From CAVQWT01 sp963717705 (GTDB lineage Bacteria; Pseudomonadota; Gammaproteobacteria; Burkholderiales; Casimicrobiaceae), in assembly GCA_963717705.1 (NCBI GenBank), contig CAVQWT010000005.1, positions 682,001 to 746,000 of the forward strand: a stretch of DNA of 64,000 bases, in the 5' to 3' direction. Position 1 is the stretch's first letter. Each line of letters begins with the position of its first letter. The translations under genes were made by a program, and so were the position numbers. This document shows positions 1 through 11,144 of the stretch, in pieces. The notes beneath the pieces were generated by a model. That model did no database searches. It was not told the DNA's origin and saw nothing but the letters and a program-made list of their open reading frames with translations.

Positions 1-926
1 ACGCGCAGCCGGTCGTCCATCGTGTCGTCGATCACCGTGCCCACGATCACCATCGCCTCCTCGGCGGTGAATTCCTTGATGGTGTTCATGACCTCGTGAT
101 ACTCCTTCATCTTGAGGCCGGCGGACGCGGTGATGTTGACCAGCACGCCGCGCGCGCCGGCCAGGTTGACGTCCTCGAGCAGGGGGCTTCGCACCGCCGC
201 CTGCGCAGCGCTGCGCGCGCGGTCCGAGCCGCTGGTCGTCGCCGATCCCATCATCGCCATGCCGACTTCGCCCATCACCGTGCGCACGTCGGCGAAGTCG
301 ACGTTGACGAGGCCGGGATTGTTGATCACCTCGGCGATGCCCGCGACGGCATCGTGCAGGACGTCGTTGGCGGCGGCGTAGGCGTCGAGCACCGAGACGT
401 CCTCGCCCAGCACTTCCATCAGCTTGTCGTTCGGGATGATGATCAGCGAGTCGACGCGCTTGCCGAGCTCCTCGATCCCGGTCTGCGCGACCTTCTGGCG
501 CTTGCCCTCGAACTGGAACGGACGCGTGACGACGGCCACCGTCAGGATGCCCATGCTCTTCGCCAGGTCGGCGATCACCGGCGCCGCGCCGGTGCCGGTG
601 CCGCCACCCATGCCGGCGGTGATGAACAGCATGTCGGCGCCGTCGATCAGCTCGGCGATGCGGTCGCGATCCTCGTTGGCCGCGTCGCGACCGATCTCGG
701 GCTTGGCGCCGGCGCCGAGGCCACGCGTGAGCGCGCTGCCCAGCTGCACCTGGACGCGGGCGGTCGAGCGCTTCAGCGCCTGCGCGTCGGTGTTGGCGCA
801 GATGAATTCGACCCCGGACAGGCCGCGGCCGATCATGTGTTCGACGGCGTTGCCCCCGCAGCCCCCGATGCCGATCACCTTGATGATCGCGCCCTCGGGG
901 GTGGTCTGGTCGATGATTTCAAACAT
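1..926 (-). CDS. ftsZ: Cell division protein FtsZ (3' end outside window)
   Basis: Tubulin-like GTPase that polymerises into the cytoplasmic Z ring at mid-cell and recruits the divisome. The N-terminal 308 codons are present. Visible are the start MFEIIDQ, the nucleotide-binding GIGGCGGNAV near residue 20, the tubulin signature GGGTGTG near residue 107, and the T7-loop region NPGLVNVDFADV. The C-terminal variable linker and the FtsA/ZipA-binding tail lie beyond the window edge. The ATG at 926 is preceded by a good ribosome site (AAGGAGCACACC). It is the last visible gene of the dcw cluster, 123 bp after ftsA. That gap shows no convincing promoter of its own. Confidence 0.97.
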   Translation of the reverse strand, partial: MFEIIDQTTPEGAIIKVIGIGGCGGNAVEHMIGRGLSGVEFICANTDAQALKRSTARVQVQLGSALTRGLGAGAKPEIGRDAANEDRDRIAELIDGADMLFITAGMGGGTGTGAAPVIADLAKSMGILTVAVVTRPFQFEGKRQKVAQTGIEELGKRVDSLIIIPNDKLMEVLGEDVSVLDAYAAANDVLHDAVAGIAEVINNPGLVNVDFADVRTVMGEVGMAMMGSATTSGSDRARSAAQAAVRSPLLEDVNLAGARGVLVNITASAGLKMKEYHEVMNTIKEFTAEEAMVIVGTVIDDTMDDRLR

Positions 927-1049
927 GGTGTGCTCCTTTTTCCTGTCCGGTCTGCGGTTGTTGTAGTGGGGTTGGATGCCGTACGTTGCGTGAATCGCCT
1001 GCCATGTCCCTGCTGCCTTTTTCGTCTCGTCGATGTTGGTCGATTGCCG

Positions 1050-2279
1050 TCAGAAGTTCGCCTTGAACCATTGCCTCATCCGTTCCGCCACGCCGCCGAT
1101 CCCGGCGGGAGCACGCGCGTCCTGCTCGCGCAGGTACTGGTCGCGCCCCTCGATCAGCAGGCCGACTGCGGTCGCGTAGCGCGGGCTGCGCACGACGTCG
1201 GCCAGTCCGCCGACGTACGCGGGCACGCCGACGCGCACCGGCAGATGGAATACCTCCTCGCCGAGCTCGGTCATCCCGGCGAGCAGCGCGGTGCCGCCGG
1301 TGAGGACGAGCCCGGAGGACAGGAGCTCCTCGAATCCCGACCGGCGCAGCTCGGCCTGGACCAGCGTGTAGAGCTCCTCGATCCGCGGCTCGATGACCTC
1401 CGCCAGCATCTGCCGCGACAGCTTGCGCGGTCCGCGCTCACCGACCCCGGGCACCTCGATCACGTCGTTGGCGTTCGCCAGCTGCCGCAGCGCGCAGCCG
1501 TGGCGGATCTTCAGCTCCTCGGCGTCCTTGGTCGGGGTGCGCAGCGTCATCGCGATGTCGTTGGTGACCTGGTCGCCGGCGATCGGAATCACCGCGGTGT
1601 GCCGGATCGCGCCATTGGCGAACACGGCGATGTCGGTGGTCCCACCGCCGATGTCCATCAGGCAGACGCCGAGCTCCTTCTCGTCGTCGTTGAGCACGGC
1701 GATCGACGAGGCGAGCGGCTGCAGGATCACGTCCCTGACCTCGAGCCCGCAGCGCCGGACGCACTTGGTGATGTTCTCGACGGCCGAGACGGCGCCGGTC
1801 ACGATGTGCACCTTCACCTCGAGGCGCACGCCGCTCATTCCGAGCGGCTCGCGCACGTCCTCCTGGCCGTCGATGATGAATTCCTGCGGCAGGATGTGCA
1901 GGATCTGCTGGTCGTTGGGGATGGCGATCGCCTTGGCGGTCTCCACGACGCGGTCGATGTCCGCCTGCGTCACTTCCTTTTCCTTGATCGCGACCATGCC
2001 GCTGGAATTGAGGCTGCGGATGTGGCTGCCGGCGACCCCGGTGTAGACCTGGGTGATCCGGCAGTCGGCCATCAGCTCGGCCTCCTCCAGCACGCGCTGG
2101 ATCGACGCCATCGTCGCCTCGATGTTGACGACGACGCCCTTCTTCAATCCGCGCGAGGGCTGCGAGCCCATGCCGATGATGTTGAGCGCGCCGTCGGGCG
2201 CCACCTCGGCGACGATCGCGACGATCTTCGACGTGCCGATGTCGAGCCCGACGATCAGGTTCTTGCTGTCCTTCACCAT
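1050..2279 (-). CDS. ftsA: Cell division protein FtsA
   Basis: Actin-fold ATPase that tethers FtsZ filaments to the inner membrane and recruits later division proteins. The 409-residue length is normal for the family. The N-terminus (NLIVGLDIGTSKIVAIV) is the phosphate-1 loop. The phosphate-2 motif MDIGGGTTDIAVF is near residue 205, and GLVLTGGTALL is the adenosine motif near residue 325. The C-terminal RMRQWFKANF is the amphipathic membrane-targeting helix. It starts at ATG 2279 with GGGGAAT upstream and lies 24 bp after ftsQ. FtsZ follows, the usual order. Confidence 0.97.
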   Translation of the reverse strand: MVKDSKNLIVGLDIGTSKIVAIVAEVAPDGALNIIGMGSQPSRGLKKGVVVNIEATMASIQRVLEEAELMADCRITQVYTGVAGSHIRSLNSSGMVAIKEKEVTQADIDRVVETAKAIAIPNDQQILHILPQEFIIDGQEDVREPLGMSGVRLEVKVHIVTGAVSAVENITKCVRRCGLEVRDVILQPLASSIAVLNDDEKELGVCLMDIGGGTTDIAVFANGAIRHTAVIPIAGDQVTNDIAMTLRTPTKDAEELKIRHGCALRQLANANDVIEVPGVGERGPRKLSRQMLAEVIEPRIEELYTLVQAELRRSGFEELLSSGLVLTGGTALLAGMTELGEEVFHLPVRVGVPAYVGGLADVVRSPRYATAVGLLIEGRDQYLREQDARAPAGIGGVAERMRQWFKANF

Positions 2280-2303
2280 CTATTCCCCGCTTCCCATGGG
2301 ACT

Positions 2304-3047
2304 TCAGGCCGCCTTCTTCGGCGGCTTCTCCCGGAACCCCGGCACCCGCGCCGCGAAGCCGTTCCGGTAACGCAGATCGACATGCCCCACCTTCGTGCCG
2401 ACGCGCGCCAGCGCGCCGATGGTGCGTCCGTAGGCGGCGACAAAGCGGCCGAGGCGCGTCGAAGGTTCGTCGCGGCCCAGCTCGAGCTGCAGCCGCCCCG
2501 CCGCGCCGGCGGCGGACAGGCTCCAGCCGCCGCGCTCGGACAGCCGGATCGCCGGTAGCGTGAGTGCCAGCGGCGCCAGCACCTCGGTCCATTCGCGCCA
2601 GCGCAGCGTGACTTCGGCGGCGCGGCCCTCGGGACCCGCGAACAGGGGCAGTTCGCCGTTCCAGTCGGCGACGAACGTCTCTCCGTCCGTGTTGACCAGC
2701 GCCGCATCGTTCCAGCGCGCGAGCGGCACGTGCTCCTCGACCGTCACTTCCAGCCGGCCAGGCCACTGCCGCCGCAGCGACACGGTGCGCACCCACGCCA
2801 CCTTCTTCAGCGACTCGCCGGCGCGGGCCAGGTCCATGGTGAAGAAGGTGCCGGCCAGCTCGTCGCGGATCACCGCCTCGACGTGCGGCGCGCTGGCGCG
2901 CTCGAGCGGCGCCGCGACGACGACCTCGCGGAATGCGGCCCACGGCTGCCGCACCAGCCACCCGCCGGCGGACCAGAGGACGGCGAGCGCGGCCAGCGCG
3001 ACGAGGACGCCGGCGGCGATGTTCATCTGGCGGGCGTCATCCCACAT
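2304..3047 (-). CDS. ftsQ: Cell division protein FtsQ
   Basis: Bitopic inner-membrane divisome protein that bridges early and late division proteins through FtsL/FtsB. The protein has 247 residues: a short cytoplasmic N-terminus, one membrane helix (about residues 9-30), a POTRA domain starting [10 protein letters not shown], and the FtsQ domain with [24 protein letters not shown] chose ATG 3047 because GAGGGG lies 5 nt upstream. An in-frame ATG at 3026 has no ribosome site. The chosen start overlaps the end of ddl by 11 nt, in keeping with coupled translation in this cluster. Confidence 0.95.
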   Translation of the reverse strand: MWDDARQMNIAAGVLVALAALAVLWSAGGWLVRQPWAAFREVVVAAPLERASAPHVEAVIRDELAGTFFTMDLARAGESLKKVAWVRTVSLRRQWPGRLEVTVEEHVPLARWNDAALVNTDGETFVADWNGELPLFAGPEGRAAEVTLRWREWTEVLAPLALTLPAIRLSERGGWSLSAAGAAGRLQLELGRDEPSTRLGRFVAAYGRTIGALARVGTKVGHVDLRYRNGFAARVPGFREKPPKKAA

Positions 3048-3966
3048 GGGCGCCCCTCAGGATGTCGACGCAGAGGTCCGGGAACGCGATGCCGGCGACG
3101 CTCGCGGCGATCGGCACCAGCGAGTGCCCGGTCATGCCGGGCGACGTGTTGACCTCGAGGAACGAGAACGTCCCGTCGGGCCGCAGGATCAGGTCGAGCC
3201 GGCCCCAGCCGGTGCAGCCGACCACGCGGAATGCCGCCAGGGAGGCGTCTCGGATCGCCTGCTCCTGCGCGTCCGGCAGCCCCGCGGGGCAGTGGTACCG
3301 GGTCTCGTCGGAAAAGTACTTGTTGTGGTAGTCGTAGTTGCCCTGCGGTGCCTCGATCCGGATCAGCGGCAGCGCACGGTCGCCGACTACCGCCGCGGTG
3401 AGCTCCTGCCCGGCGACGAATTCCTCGACCAGCACCAGCGGGTCGTGCTCCGCGGCCACCGCCCAGGCCTGCGGGAGTTCGCCGTGGTCGACGGTCGTGA
3501 CCTTGGTGAGGCCGATGGTCGAGCCCTCGTGCGCGGGCTTCACGATCAGCGGCAGTCCCAGCTCGGCGACGATGCCCATCCAGTCGGTGCCCGCGTCGGC
3601 GACGCGGTAGCGCGGCGTCGGCACCCCGCTCGCCTGCCACACGAGCTTGGTGCGCCACTTGTCCATCGCCAGCGCCGAAGCCATCACGCCGCTGCCGGTG
3701 TACGGTATGCCCAGCGTCTCCAGCGCACCCTGCACCGTGCCGTCCTCGCCGAAGCGCCCGTGCAGCGCGATGAAGACGCGCGCATAGCCGTCGCGCCTCA
3801 ATTCCCACAGGTCCCGCTCCGCGGGGTCGAACGCGTGCGCGTCGACGCCGCGCTCGCGCAGCGCCCGCAGCACCGCGTTGCCGGACAGGAACGAGATCTC
3901 GCGCTCGGAGCTCGGCCCGCCCATCAGCACCGCCACCTTGCCGAAGTCGCTCCCATTCCCGTTCAT
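3037..3966 (-). CDS. ddlB: D-alanine--D-alanine ligase
   Basis: ATP-grasp enzyme that joins two D-alanines to make the dipeptide added by MurF to UDP-MurNAc-tripeptide. The 309 residues match DdlB length. Visible are [19 protein letters not shown] at the N-terminus, [17 protein letters not shown] (substrate loop), the ATP-grasp segment [19 protein letters not shown], and the metal-binding [16 protein letters not shown] near the end. It starts at ATG 3966, overlapping the murB stop as ATGA. It could equally be labelled ddl; its position between murB and ftsQ favours the DdlB form. Confidence 0.96.
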   Translation of the reverse strand: MNGNGSDFGKVAVLMGGPSSEREISFLSGNAVLRALRERGVDAHAFDPAERDLWELRRDGYARVFIALHGRFGEDGTVQGALETLGIPYTGSGVMASALAMDKWRTKLVWQASGVPTPRYRVADAGTDWMGIVAELGLPLIVKPAHEGSTIGLTKVTTVDHGELPQAWAVAAEHDPLVLVEEFVAGQELTAAVVGDRALPLIRIEAPQGNYDYHNKYFSDETRYHCPAGLPDAQEQAIRDASLAAFRVVGCTGWGRLDLILRPDGTFSFLEVNTSPGMTGHSLVPIAASVAGIAFPDLCVDILRGAHVG

Positions 3967-4895
3967 TCACCCTCCTGCGCCCGCGCGCCGATGATCCGCA
4001 CCTCGGGTTCGAGCAGCACGCCGGTGCGTTCGCGCACGACCCGCTGGACGTGGAAGATCAGCGCCTCGATGTCGGCGGCGCGCGCGGTCCGCCGCGGGTT
4101 GACGATGAAGTTCGCGTGCTTCGCCGATACCTGGGCGTCGCCGATAGCGAACCCCTTGAGTCCGCACGACTCGATCAGCCGCGCTGCGTGATCGCCCGGC
4201 GGGTTGCGGAACACGCTGCCGGCGTTCGGCTGGTCGAGCGGCTGCGCCGCGATGCGCCGCGCCAGGAGCTCGCGGATGCGCGCCCGCGCGGCGGCGGCGT
4301 CGCCGGGGGGGAAGCGGAACCAGGCGGCGGTGAAGATGCCGTCGGGGGGCGCGCCGTCCGCGCGGTGCACCGAGCGGTAGCCGATCCGGTAGTCCGCCGG
4401 CGTGCGCACCTCGAACACGCCGGCGCGCGTCAGCACCTCGACGCGCACGACGTAGGTCCACGTCTCGCCGCCGTAGCAGCCGGCGTTCATCGCCAGCGCG
4501 CCGCCGACGGTACCGGGAACGCCTGCGAGGAACTCGGCGCCTGCGCAGCCGTGGATGGCGGCGAAACGCGCGAGTTTCGGGCTCGCCACCGCGGCGTCGG
4601 CGTAGATCAGGCCGTCGGCGACGGCGAGCGCCGCGCCGGGGCTGTGGGTGACGACGACCGCGCCGGCGATGCCGCCGTCGCGGACCAGCGTGTTGCTGCC
4701 GAGCCCGAGCACCGTCAGCGGCATTGCCGGCGGCAGCTGCCGAAGAAATACCGCGAGGTCGTCGCGGTCGGCGGGAAGAAACAGCAACTGCGCCCGCCCC
4801 CCGGCGCGCCAGCTCGTGTACCTGGCGAGCGGCGCGTCGGCGACGAGCGCGCCGCGCAATTGCCGGAAGTGACGGGTCTCGGCCATGTCCATCAT
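3963..4895 (-). CDS. murB: UDP-N-acetylenolpyruvoylglucosamine reductase MurB
   Basis: FAD- and NADPH-dependent cytoplasmic reductase that converts UDP-GlcNAc-enolpyruvate to UDP-MurNAc. The FAD-binding part holds [16 protein letters not shown] and [24 protein letters not shown]. The catalytic serine region is [12 protein letters not shown], and [18 protein letters not shown] is the C-terminal signature with HANFIVN. ATG codons occur at 4895, 4892 and 4886. The 4895 start is preferred because it overlaps the murC stop as ATGA, the dominant junction type here. The 310 residues fit the short class I/II-like enzymes. Confidence 0.95.
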   Translation of the reverse strand: MMDMAETRHFRQLRGALVADAPLARYTSWRAGGRAQLLFLPADRDDLAVFLRQLPPAMPLTVLGLGSNTLVRDGGIAGAVVVTHSPGAALAVADGLIYADAAVASPKLARFAAIHGCAGAEFLAGVPGTVGGALAMNAGCYGGETWTYVVRVEVLTRAGVFEVRTPADYRIGYRSVHRADGAPPDGIFTAAWFRFPPGDAAAARARIRELLARRIAAQPLDQPNAGSVFRNPPGDHAARLIESCGLKGFAIGDAQVSAKHANFIVNPRRTARAADIEALIFHVQRVVRERTGVLLEPEVRIIGARAQEGE

Positions 4896-6289
4896 GCCCC
4901 CGTCCCGGCCGCGGGCGCGGTCAGCTGCGCCGGCACCTGGCCGATCGAGCCCGCGCCCATCGTCACCACGACGTCGCCGGCACGCGCAAGCGAGCGGATC
5001 GCCGCAGGAACCTCGGCCACGCTGTCGACGAACAGCGGCTCGACTTTGCCCGCCACGCGGACAGCGCGGGCCAGCGCGCGACCGTCGGCGGCGACCAGCG
5101 GCTGCTCTCCCGCCGGATAGACGTCGGCGAGCACCAGCGCATCGACCGTAGACAGCACGCGGGCAAAGTCCTCGAACAGGTCGCGCGTGCGGCTGTACCG
5201 GTGCGGCTGGAACGCGAGCAGCAGCCTGCGGCCGGGGAAGCTCGCCCGGACGGCCGCGATCACCGCGGCCATCTCGACCGGGTGGTGGCCATAGTCGTCG
5301 ATCAGCGTGTACGCGCCGCCGCCCAGCAGGACTTCCCCGTAGCGCTGGAAGCGGCGGCCGACGCCGCGGAACTCGGTGAGCGCCCGCGCGATCGCGGCGT
5401 CGGCGACGCCGACTTCGCGGCCGATCGCGATCGCCGCCAGCGCGTTCCGGACGTTGTGGATTCCGGCGAGGTTGAGGTCGACGGCGAGGTCGGCCGTCCC
5501 GGCGGCGCGGGCGGTGAAGCGCATCCTGCCACCCGCATGGACGACGTCGACCGCGCGCAGCGCCGCATCGTCGTCCAGCCCGTAGGTCAGCTGCGGCTTG
5601 GCGATGTCGGCGGCGATTTCGCGGACGTTCGGGTCGTCGGTGCACAGGACCGCGACGCCGTAGAAAGGCAGCCGCTGCGCGAAGTCGACGAACGCGCGCT
5701 TCAGGCGGGCGAAGTCGTGACCATAGGTCTCCATGTGGTCGGCGTCGATGTTGGTGATGACGGCGAGTACGGGCTGCAGGCAGAGGAACGACGCATCGGA
5801 CTCGTCGGCCTCGGCGACGAGGAAGTCGCCGCTGCCGAGGCGTGCGTTGGCACCCGCGGCGAGCAGCCGGCCGCCGATGACGAAGGTCGGGTCGAGCCCT
5901 CCCTCGGCGAGCACCGACGCGACCAGGCTGGTCGTCGTCGTCTTGCCGTGCGTGCCGGCGACCGCGATGCCCTGTTTGAAGCGCATCAGCTCGGCCAGCA
6001 TCAGCGCGCGCGGCACCACCGGCACGCCGCGCTCGCGGGCGGCGACGACTTCCGGGTTGTCCGCCGCCACCGCGGTCGACACGACGACGACATCCGCGCC
6101 GGCGACGTGGGCAGCGTCGTGCCCCGTGGCCACGGCGATGCCGAGGCCGGCAAGCCGCTGCGTCGTCGCGCTCGCGACGAGGTCCGAGCCGGTCACGCGG
6201 TAGCCCTGCGTCGCGAGGACTTCGGCAATGCCGCTCATGCCGGCGCCGCCGATGCCGACGAAATGGATGTGCCGGACCTTGTGCTTCAT
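4892..6289 (-). CDS. murC: UDP-N-acetylmuramate--L-alanine ligase MurC
   Basis: First amino-acid ligase of the peptidoglycan stem, adding L-alanine to UDP-MurNAc at the cost of ATP. The 465-residue protein has the three Mur ligase domains: a Rossmann start [17 protein letters not shown], the ATP loop [13 protein letters not shown] near residue 113 with [12 protein letters not shown], and the C-terminal [11 protein letters not shown] and [16 protein letters not shown]. It overlaps murG and murB by ATGA at both ends. Confidence 0.97.
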   Translation of the reverse strand: MKHKVRHIHFVGIGGAGMSGIAEVLATQGYRVTGSDLVASATTQRLAGLGIAVATGHDAAHVAGADVVVVSTAVAADNPEVVAARERGVPVVPRALMLAELMRFKQGIAVAGTHGKTTTTSLVASVLAEGGLDPTFVIGGRLLAAGANARLGSGDFLVAEADESDASFLCLQPVLAVITNIDADHMETYGHDFARLKRAFVDFAQRLPFYGVAVLCTDDPNVREIAADIAKPQLTYGLDDDAALRAVDVVHAGGRMRFTARAAGTADLAVDLNLAGIHNVRNALAAIAIGREVGVADAAIARALTEFRGVGRRFQRYGEVLLGGGAYTLIDDYGHHPVEMAAVIAAVRASFPGRRLLLAFQPHRYSRTRDLFEDFARVLSTVDALVLADVYPAGEQPLVAADGRALARAVRVAGKVEPLFVDSVAEVPAAIRSLARAGDVVVTMGAGSIGQVPAQLTAPAAGTGA

Positions 6290-7380
6290 GTCCGTGCTCC
6301 GGCGAGCTCGGCGCAGACGTCGGCGACCCGCGCCGCCGCGCCCGGACGGCGGAGCGCGCGCGCCGCCATCGCCATCGCGAGCAGGCGCTCGCGCGTCGCG
6401 CCGGCGAGCCACGCCGCGAGCCGATCGGGCGAGAGGTCGCGCTGCAGGATGAGCTCGGCGGCCCCGCGATCGGCGAGCTGCCGCGCGTTGTCGACCTGGT
6501 GATCGTCGGCGGCGTGGGGGAACGGCACCAGCACGCTGGCGACGCCGGCCGCAGCGATCTCCGCGACGGTGGTGGCCCCGCTGCGGCAGATCACCACGTC
6601 GGCGGCCGCATACCGCCGCGCCATGTCGTCGATGAACGGCAGGCATTCCGCCGCGACGCCGGCCCGCGCATAGGCGGCCGCCAGCGCGTCGATGTGCTTC
6701 TCGCCCGCCTGGTGGACGACGCGCGGGCGCACCTCCGGCGCGAACAGCGCCAGCGCCTGCGGCACGCAGTCGTTGAGCGCGACGGCGCCGAGGCTGCCGC
6801 CGACGACCAGCACCGACAGCGGCCCGGTGCGGCCGGCGAAGCGCGCCTCCGGCGCCGGCAGCGACTCGATCTCCGCGCGCAGCGGATTGCCGATCCATTC
6901 GGGGCGGCCGCCCTCGGTCGCGCCGAAGGTGCCGGGAAAGCCGGTCAGCACGCGATCGGCGCCGTAGCGGAGCACCCGGTTGGCGAGCCCCGGCTTGGCG
7001 TCGAGATTGTGGATGACGAGCGGCAACTGCTTCGCCACCGCGGTGAGCGCCCCCGGGAACGAGGCGAACCCGCCGAAGCCGACGACGACCTGCGGCGCAC
7101 GACGCCGGATGACGCCGGCAGCCTGGACACAGGCGCGCAGGATCGCGAACGGGCCGAACAGCAGCCGCCGCCAGCCCTTCCCGCGGACGCTGCCGAAGTC
7201 CATGCCTTCGAAGTCGACGCCGTGCCTGGGGACCAGCCGCGCCTCCATGCCGTCGCGCGTGCCGAGCCAGAACACCCGATGGCCGCGGCGGGCGAGCTCG
7301 CCCGCTACGGCGAGCCCGGGGAAGATGTGGCCGCCGGTGCCGCCGGTCGTGATCATCACCGTCATCGCACCGGCGCTCAT
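6286..7380 (-). CDS. murG: Undecaprenyl-PP-MurNAc-pentapeptide GlcNAc transferase MurG
   Basis: Peripheral inner-membrane GT28 glycosyltransferase that adds GlcNAc to lipid I to give lipid II. The 364-residue protein has the N-terminal glycine loop [16 protein letters not shown], the second G loop [15 protein letters not shown], the acceptor-side [13 protein letters not shown], and the UDP-GlcNAc motif [19 protein letters not shown] with [14 protein letters not shown]. The start ATG 7380 (MSAGAMTV) overlaps the ftsW stop as ATGA. A downstream ATG in the same frame is possible but would lose the coupling. Confidence 0.96.
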   Translation of the reverse strand: MSAGAMTVMITTGGTGGHIFPGLAVAGELARRGHRVFWLGTRDGMEARLVPRHGVDFEGMDFGSVRGKGWRRLLFGPFAILRACVQAAGVIRRRAPQVVVGFGGFASFPGALTAVAKQLPLVIHNLDAKPGLANRVLRYGADRVLTGFPGTFGATEGGRPEWIGNPLRAEIESLPAPEARFAGRTGPLSVLVVGGSLGAVALNDCVPQALALFAPEVRPRVVHQAGEKHIDALAAAYARAGVAAECLPFIDDMARRYAAADVVICRSGATTVAEIAAAGVASVLVPFPHAADDHQVDNARQLADRGAAELILQRDLSPDRLAAWLAGATRERLLAMAMAARALRRPGAAARVADVCAELAGART

Positions 7381-8621
7381 TCCTGGAACCCCCGCAACAG
7401 CCGGCGGTTCTCGAAGTCGACGCGAAGCAGGATCGCCAGCGCGACGCAGTTGGCGACGATGCCCGAGCCGCCGAAGGACAGCAGCGGCAGCGTCAGGCCC
7501 TTCGTCGGCAGCACGCCCATGTTGACGCCGATGTTGATGAACGCCTGCACGCCGATCCACAGCCCGATGCCCTGCGCAACCAGCGCGGCAAAGGGACGCT
7601 CGAGCAGCGCAGCCTGGCGCCCGATCGCATACGCGCGGAACAGCAGCCACACGAACAGCGCCAGCACCGCGAGCACACCGACGAGGCCCAGTTCCTCGGC
7701 GATCACCGCCAGCAGGAAATCGGTGTGCGCCTCGGGCAGGTAGAGCAGCTTCTCGACCGACGCGCCGAGGCCGGCGCCGAACCACTCGCCGCGGCCGAAC
7801 GCGATCAGCGAGTGCGAAAGCTGGTAGCCCTTGCCGAACGGGTCGGACCACGGGTCGAGGAAGGCGGTCAGGCGTTGCAGCCGATACGGCGCCGCAACCA
7901 GGATCGCGCCGAGCGCGACCGGCAACAGCAGCGACAGGCCGAGGAAGAGCCGCCAGTCGAGGCCGCCCAGGAACAGGATGCCGAACGCGATCGCGACGAT
8001 GACGACGAAGGCGCCGAAGTCCGGTTCGAGCAGCAGCAGCGCGCCGATCCCGGTCGTCACGACGAACAGCGGCAGGAAGCCCTTCAGCAGCGTGTGCTTG
8101 AGCGGCTGGCGCGCGTGCAGGAACGCCGCCTTGCGGACCGCGTAGCTGGCCGCGTACAGCACGACCGCGAGTTTCATGAACTCCGAAGGCTGGAGGTTCG
8201 CGACTCCGAGCGGCAGCCAGCGGCGCGCTCCGTTCACCGAGCGGCCGACGCCGGGGATCAGCACCGCGACCAGCAGCACCGCGCCGCCGATGAACAGCCA
8301 CGGCGCCAGGCGCTGCCAGACCTTCACCGGCATCTGGAACGCGACGAAGGCGGCGACGCAGCCGACGCCCACGAAGACTGCGTGGCGGACCAGGAAATAC
8401 CACGCCCGGTTGCCGGTGTGCGGCGACGCCTCGGCCATCGCGATCGACGACGAATAGACCATCACCAGCCCGAGTGCCAGCAGCAGCGCCGAAGTCCACG
8501 CCAGCGACACGTCGTAGGCGAGCATCGTCCGCGGGTGGCGCGACGCGGCGGGAAGCGACCGCATCCGGCGCAGCGCGTCGAGCGGCGACAGCGTCGCGGT
8601 GGCGGCGATGGTCCTACGCAT
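7377..8621 (-). CDS. ftsW: Lipid II polymerase / septal SEDS protein FtsW
   Basis: SEDS-family multi-pass inner-membrane glycosyltransferase that works with FtsI to polymerise septal peptidoglycan. The 414-residue protein has about ten hydrophobic helices. Family motifs are [35 protein letters not shown] (catalytic Asp region), [21 protein letters not shown], and the C-terminal [21 protein letters not shown]. The ATG at 8621 overlaps the murD TAG by 8 nt. An upstream extension in this frame is Arg/Ser-rich and unlike the family. Confidence 0.95.
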   Translation of the reverse strand: MRRTIAATATLSPLDALRRMRSLPAASRHPRTMLAYDVSLAWTSALLLALGLVMVYSSSIAMAEASPHTGNRAWYFLVRHAVFVGVGCVAAFVAFQMPVKVWQRLAPWLFIGGAVLLVAVLIPGVGRSVNGARRWLPLGVANLQPSEFMKLAVVLYAASYAVRKAAFLHARQPLKHTLLKGFLPLFVVTTGIGALLLLEPDFGAFVVIVAIAFGILFLGGLDWRLFLGLSLLLPVALGAILVAAPYRLQRLTAFLDPWSDPFGKGYQLSHSLIAFGRGEWFGAGLGASVEKLLYLPEAHTDFLLAVIAEELGLVGVLAVLALFVWLLFRAYAIGRQAALLERPFAALVAQGIGLWIGVQAFINIGVNMGVLPTKGLTLPLLSFGGSGIVANCVALAILLRVDFENRRLLRGFQE

Positions 8622-9993
8622 CGGCCGCTGCCCCGGTAACCGCACGGACGAGGGCGGCGAAGCGCTCGCCGCGCTCGACGTAGCTCGCGAACTGGTCGAG
8701 GCTCGCGCAGGCGGGGCTGAGCAGCACCGTGTCGCCGGCCTCCGCCAGTGCCGCCGCACGCGCAACCGCCCTCTCGAGCGTCCCGGCGGCCTCGACGCGC
8801 GCCGGCGTCCCCTCGAGCGCCTGCTCGAGCAGCGGCGCGTCCCGGCCGATGGTCAGCACGGCACGGCAATGCGCGCCGACGGCGGCCTTCAGTGGCGCGA
8901 ACGACTGGCCCTTGCCGTCGCCGCCGGCGATCAGGACCACGCGACCCGTGGCGCCCTCCAGCGCCGCCAGCGTGGCGGCGACCGTGGTGCCCTTCGAGTC
9001 GTCGATGTAGTCGACCCCGCCCGCCCGCGCGACGCGCTGCATCCGGTGCGGCAGGCCGGTGAACCGGGCCAGCGCGCCGAGCACGGCGGTGTCGATCTTG
9101 GCGACGGCGGACGTCAGCGCGAGCGCGGCCAGCGCGTTCAGCGCGTTGTGGCGGCCGGCCAGCGCCAGGTCGGCGGCCGGCAGCAGCAGCGCGCCGCCGC
9201 GCGCGAGCCACGCGCCGTCGGCGCGCGGCACCAGGCCCCACTCTTCCTCCGACATCGGCACGCCGGCGCCGAAGGTTTGCGCCGTATGGCCCGGCCGGCG
9301 CATCAGCCGGACGACGGCGTCGTCGCGGTTGAGAACCTGGACGTCGGCATGGGTGAAGATCGTCGCCTTGGCCGCGGCGTAGTCGACGATGCCGGCGTAG
9401 CGATCGAGATGGTTGGCGGAGAGGTTGAGCACGGTGGCGGCCACCGGCTTCAGGCTCGTCGTGGTCTCGAGCTGGTACGACGAGAGTTCCAGCACGAACA
9501 CCGCGGGCCACGGTGCACCGGCCTCGATCTGCGCCAGCACGTCGAGCACGGCGTCGCCGATGTTGCCGGCAACGACCGTCGACAGCCCTGCCGCGACGGT
9601 GAGCGCGCCGGTCAGCGCGGTCACCGTCGACTTGCCGTTGGTGCCGGTGATCGCCAGCACGCGGCGCCCGGGCGGCAGCTCCCGCGCGAACAGCTCGATG
9701 TCGCCGACCAGCTCGGCGCCGTCCGCGACCGCAGCGGCGATCGCCGGCTGGTCCTTGGCGATGCCGGGGCTGATCGCGATCAGGTCGGCGCCCGCGAAGG
9801 TGGACGCCGAGAACGGCCCGGTCTCGAGCGGCACGCCGGGAAGGTCTCGCGCCAGCGATTCGGCGTGCGGCGGCGCGTCCCGCGTGTCGGCGACCCGCAC
9901 CTTCGCTCCGCGACCGGCGAGGAAGCGCGCCAGCGAAAGGCCGGTCAGCCCGCATCCCAGCACCACCGCCCGGCGTCCCTTGTATCTGGTCAT
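8614..9993 (-). CDS. murD: UDP-N-acetylmuramoylalanine--D-glutamate ligase MurD
   Basis: Cytoplasmic Mur ligase that adds D-glutamate to UDP-MurNAc-L-Ala. The 459-residue protein shows VLGCGLTGLSLARFLA at the UDP-binding start, LAITGTNGKSTVTALTGAL as ATP loop near residue 115, LELSSYQLE, LNLSANHLDRY, and the C-terminal IDDSKGTTVAATLAAL and LLSPACASLDQFASYVERGE. It starts at ATG 9993 directly on the mraY stop (TGATG), a one-nucleotide overlap. Confidence 0.97.
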   Translation of the reverse strand: MTRYKGRRAVVLGCGLTGLSLARFLAGRGAKVRVADTRDAPPHAESLARDLPGVPLETGPFSASTFAGADLIAISPGIAKDQPAIAAAVADGAELVGDIELFARELPPGRRVLAITGTNGKSTVTALTGALTVAAGLSTVVAGNIGDAVLDVLAQIEAGAPWPAVFVLELSSYQLETTTSLKPVAATVLNLSANHLDRYAGIVDYAAAKATIFTHADVQVLNRDDAVVRLMRRPGHTAQTFGAGVPMSEEEWGLVPRADGAWLARGGALLLPAADLALAGRHNALNALAALALTSAVAKIDTAVLGALARFTGLPHRMQRVARAGGVDYIDDSKGTTVAATLAALEGATGRVVLIAGGDGKGQSFAPLKAAVGAHCRAVLTIGRDAPLLEQALEGTPARVEAAGTLERAVARAAALAEAGDTVLLSPACASLDQFASYVERGERFAALVRAVTGAAADA

Positions 9994-11144
9994 CAGCGCA
10001 GCTTCAGCGTGGACAGGCCGGCGAGCACCAGCAGCATCGTGATGATCCAGAAGCGGACCACGACCTGGTTCTCCTTCCAGCCCTTGAGTTCGTAGTGATG
10101 GTGGATCGGCGCCATCCGGAACACGCGCCGGCCGGTGAGCTTGAACGACGCCACCTGGATCATCACCGACAGCGTCTCGACGACAAACACGCCACCCATG
10201 ATGAACAGCACGATCTCCTGCCGCACGATGACGGCGATCGTCCCGAGCGCCGCACCGAGCGCGAGCGCGCCGACGTCGCCCATGAACACCTCGGCCGGAT
10301 AGGCGTTGAACCAGAGGAACCCGAGGCCCGCCCCCGCGATCGCCCCGCAGATCACCGCCAGCTCGCCGGCGCCCGGGATGTAGGGGAACTGCAGGTACTT
10401 GGCGAAGATCGCATTGCCGGACACGTAGGCGAACACGCCGAGCGCCGCGCCGATCATCACCGTGGGCATGATCGCGAGACCGTCGAGGCCGTCGGTCAGG
10501 TTCACCGCGTTGCTGGTGCCGACGATGACGAAGTACGTGAGCGCAATGAAACCCCAGACGCCCAGCGGATACGAGATCGACTTGAACAGCGGCACGATGA
10601 GGTCCGCCTTGGGCGACAGGTCGACGTTGAAGCCGCTCTGCACCCAGGCCACCAGCAGCCGCGCGAACTGCGCGTTGTCGGGGGCCGAGACCGCGAACGC
10701 GAGCCATACCGCGGCGACCAGCGCGATCAGCGACTGCCACAAAAGCTTCGCCCGCGCCGAGAGCCCCTTGGGGTTGCGGTGGACGACCTTGCGCCAGTCG
10801 TCGACCCAGCCGACGGCGCCGAAGCCGATCGTCACCAGCAGCACGATCCAGACGAAGCGGTTGTCGAGGTCGCCCCAGAGCAGCGTAGTCACGATGATCG
10901 AGACCAGGATCAGCGCGCCGCCCATCGTCGGCGTGCCTGCCTTGACGAGGTGCGTCTGCGGGCCGTCGTCGCGCACAGCCTGGCCGATCTTCATCCGGGC
11001 GAGCCAGCCGATCATCCGCGGGCCGATGACGAACGAGATCACCAGCGCGGTCATGCAGGCGAGCACCGCCCTCAGCGTCAGGTACGAGAAGACGTTGAAC
11101 GCGCGGACGTCGCGGGCGAGGAATTCGGTGAGCCAGAGCAGCAT
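9993..11144 (-). CDS. mraY: Phospho-MurNAc-pentapeptide transferase MraY
   Basis: Polytopic inner-membrane enzyme that transfers phospho-MurNAc-pentapeptide to undecaprenyl phosphate, giving lipid I. Its 383 residues make about ten membrane helices. Hallmarks are [22 protein letters not shown] (Asp pair), [17 protein letters not shown] (catalytic Asp), [13 protein letters not shown], and the [11 protein letters not shown] motif near the C-terminus. It begins at ATG 11144 overlapping the murF stop by one base and ends on the murD start. Confidence 0.97.
   Translation of the reverse strand: MLLWLTEFLARDVRAFNVFSYLTLRAVLACMTALVISFVIGPRMIGWLARMKIGQAVRDDGPQTHLVKAGTPTMGGALILVSIIVTTLLWGDLDNRFVWIVLLVTIGFGAVGWVDDWRKVVHRNPKGLSARAKLLWQSLIALVAAVWLAFAVSAPDNAQFARLLVAWVQSGFNVDLSPKADLIVPLFKSISYPLGVWGFIALTYFVIVGTSNAVNLTDGLDGLAIMPTVMIGAALGVFAYVSGNAIFAKYLQFPYIPGAGELAVICGAIAGAGLGFLWFNAYPAEVFMGDVGALALGAALGTIAVIVRQEIVLFIMGGVFVVETLSVMIQVASFKLTGRRVFRMAPIHHHYELKGWKENQVVVRFWIITMLLVLAGLSTLKLR

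Noticed and set aside
96..2558. 820-codon open frame on the plus strand opposite ftsZ, ftsA and ftsQ
   Set aside because: Composition is Arg/Asp/His-rich and lacks domains; it mirrors codon bias of the real minus-strand genes, as do other long antisense frames (46719-49403, 50400-52448, 56245-58278).
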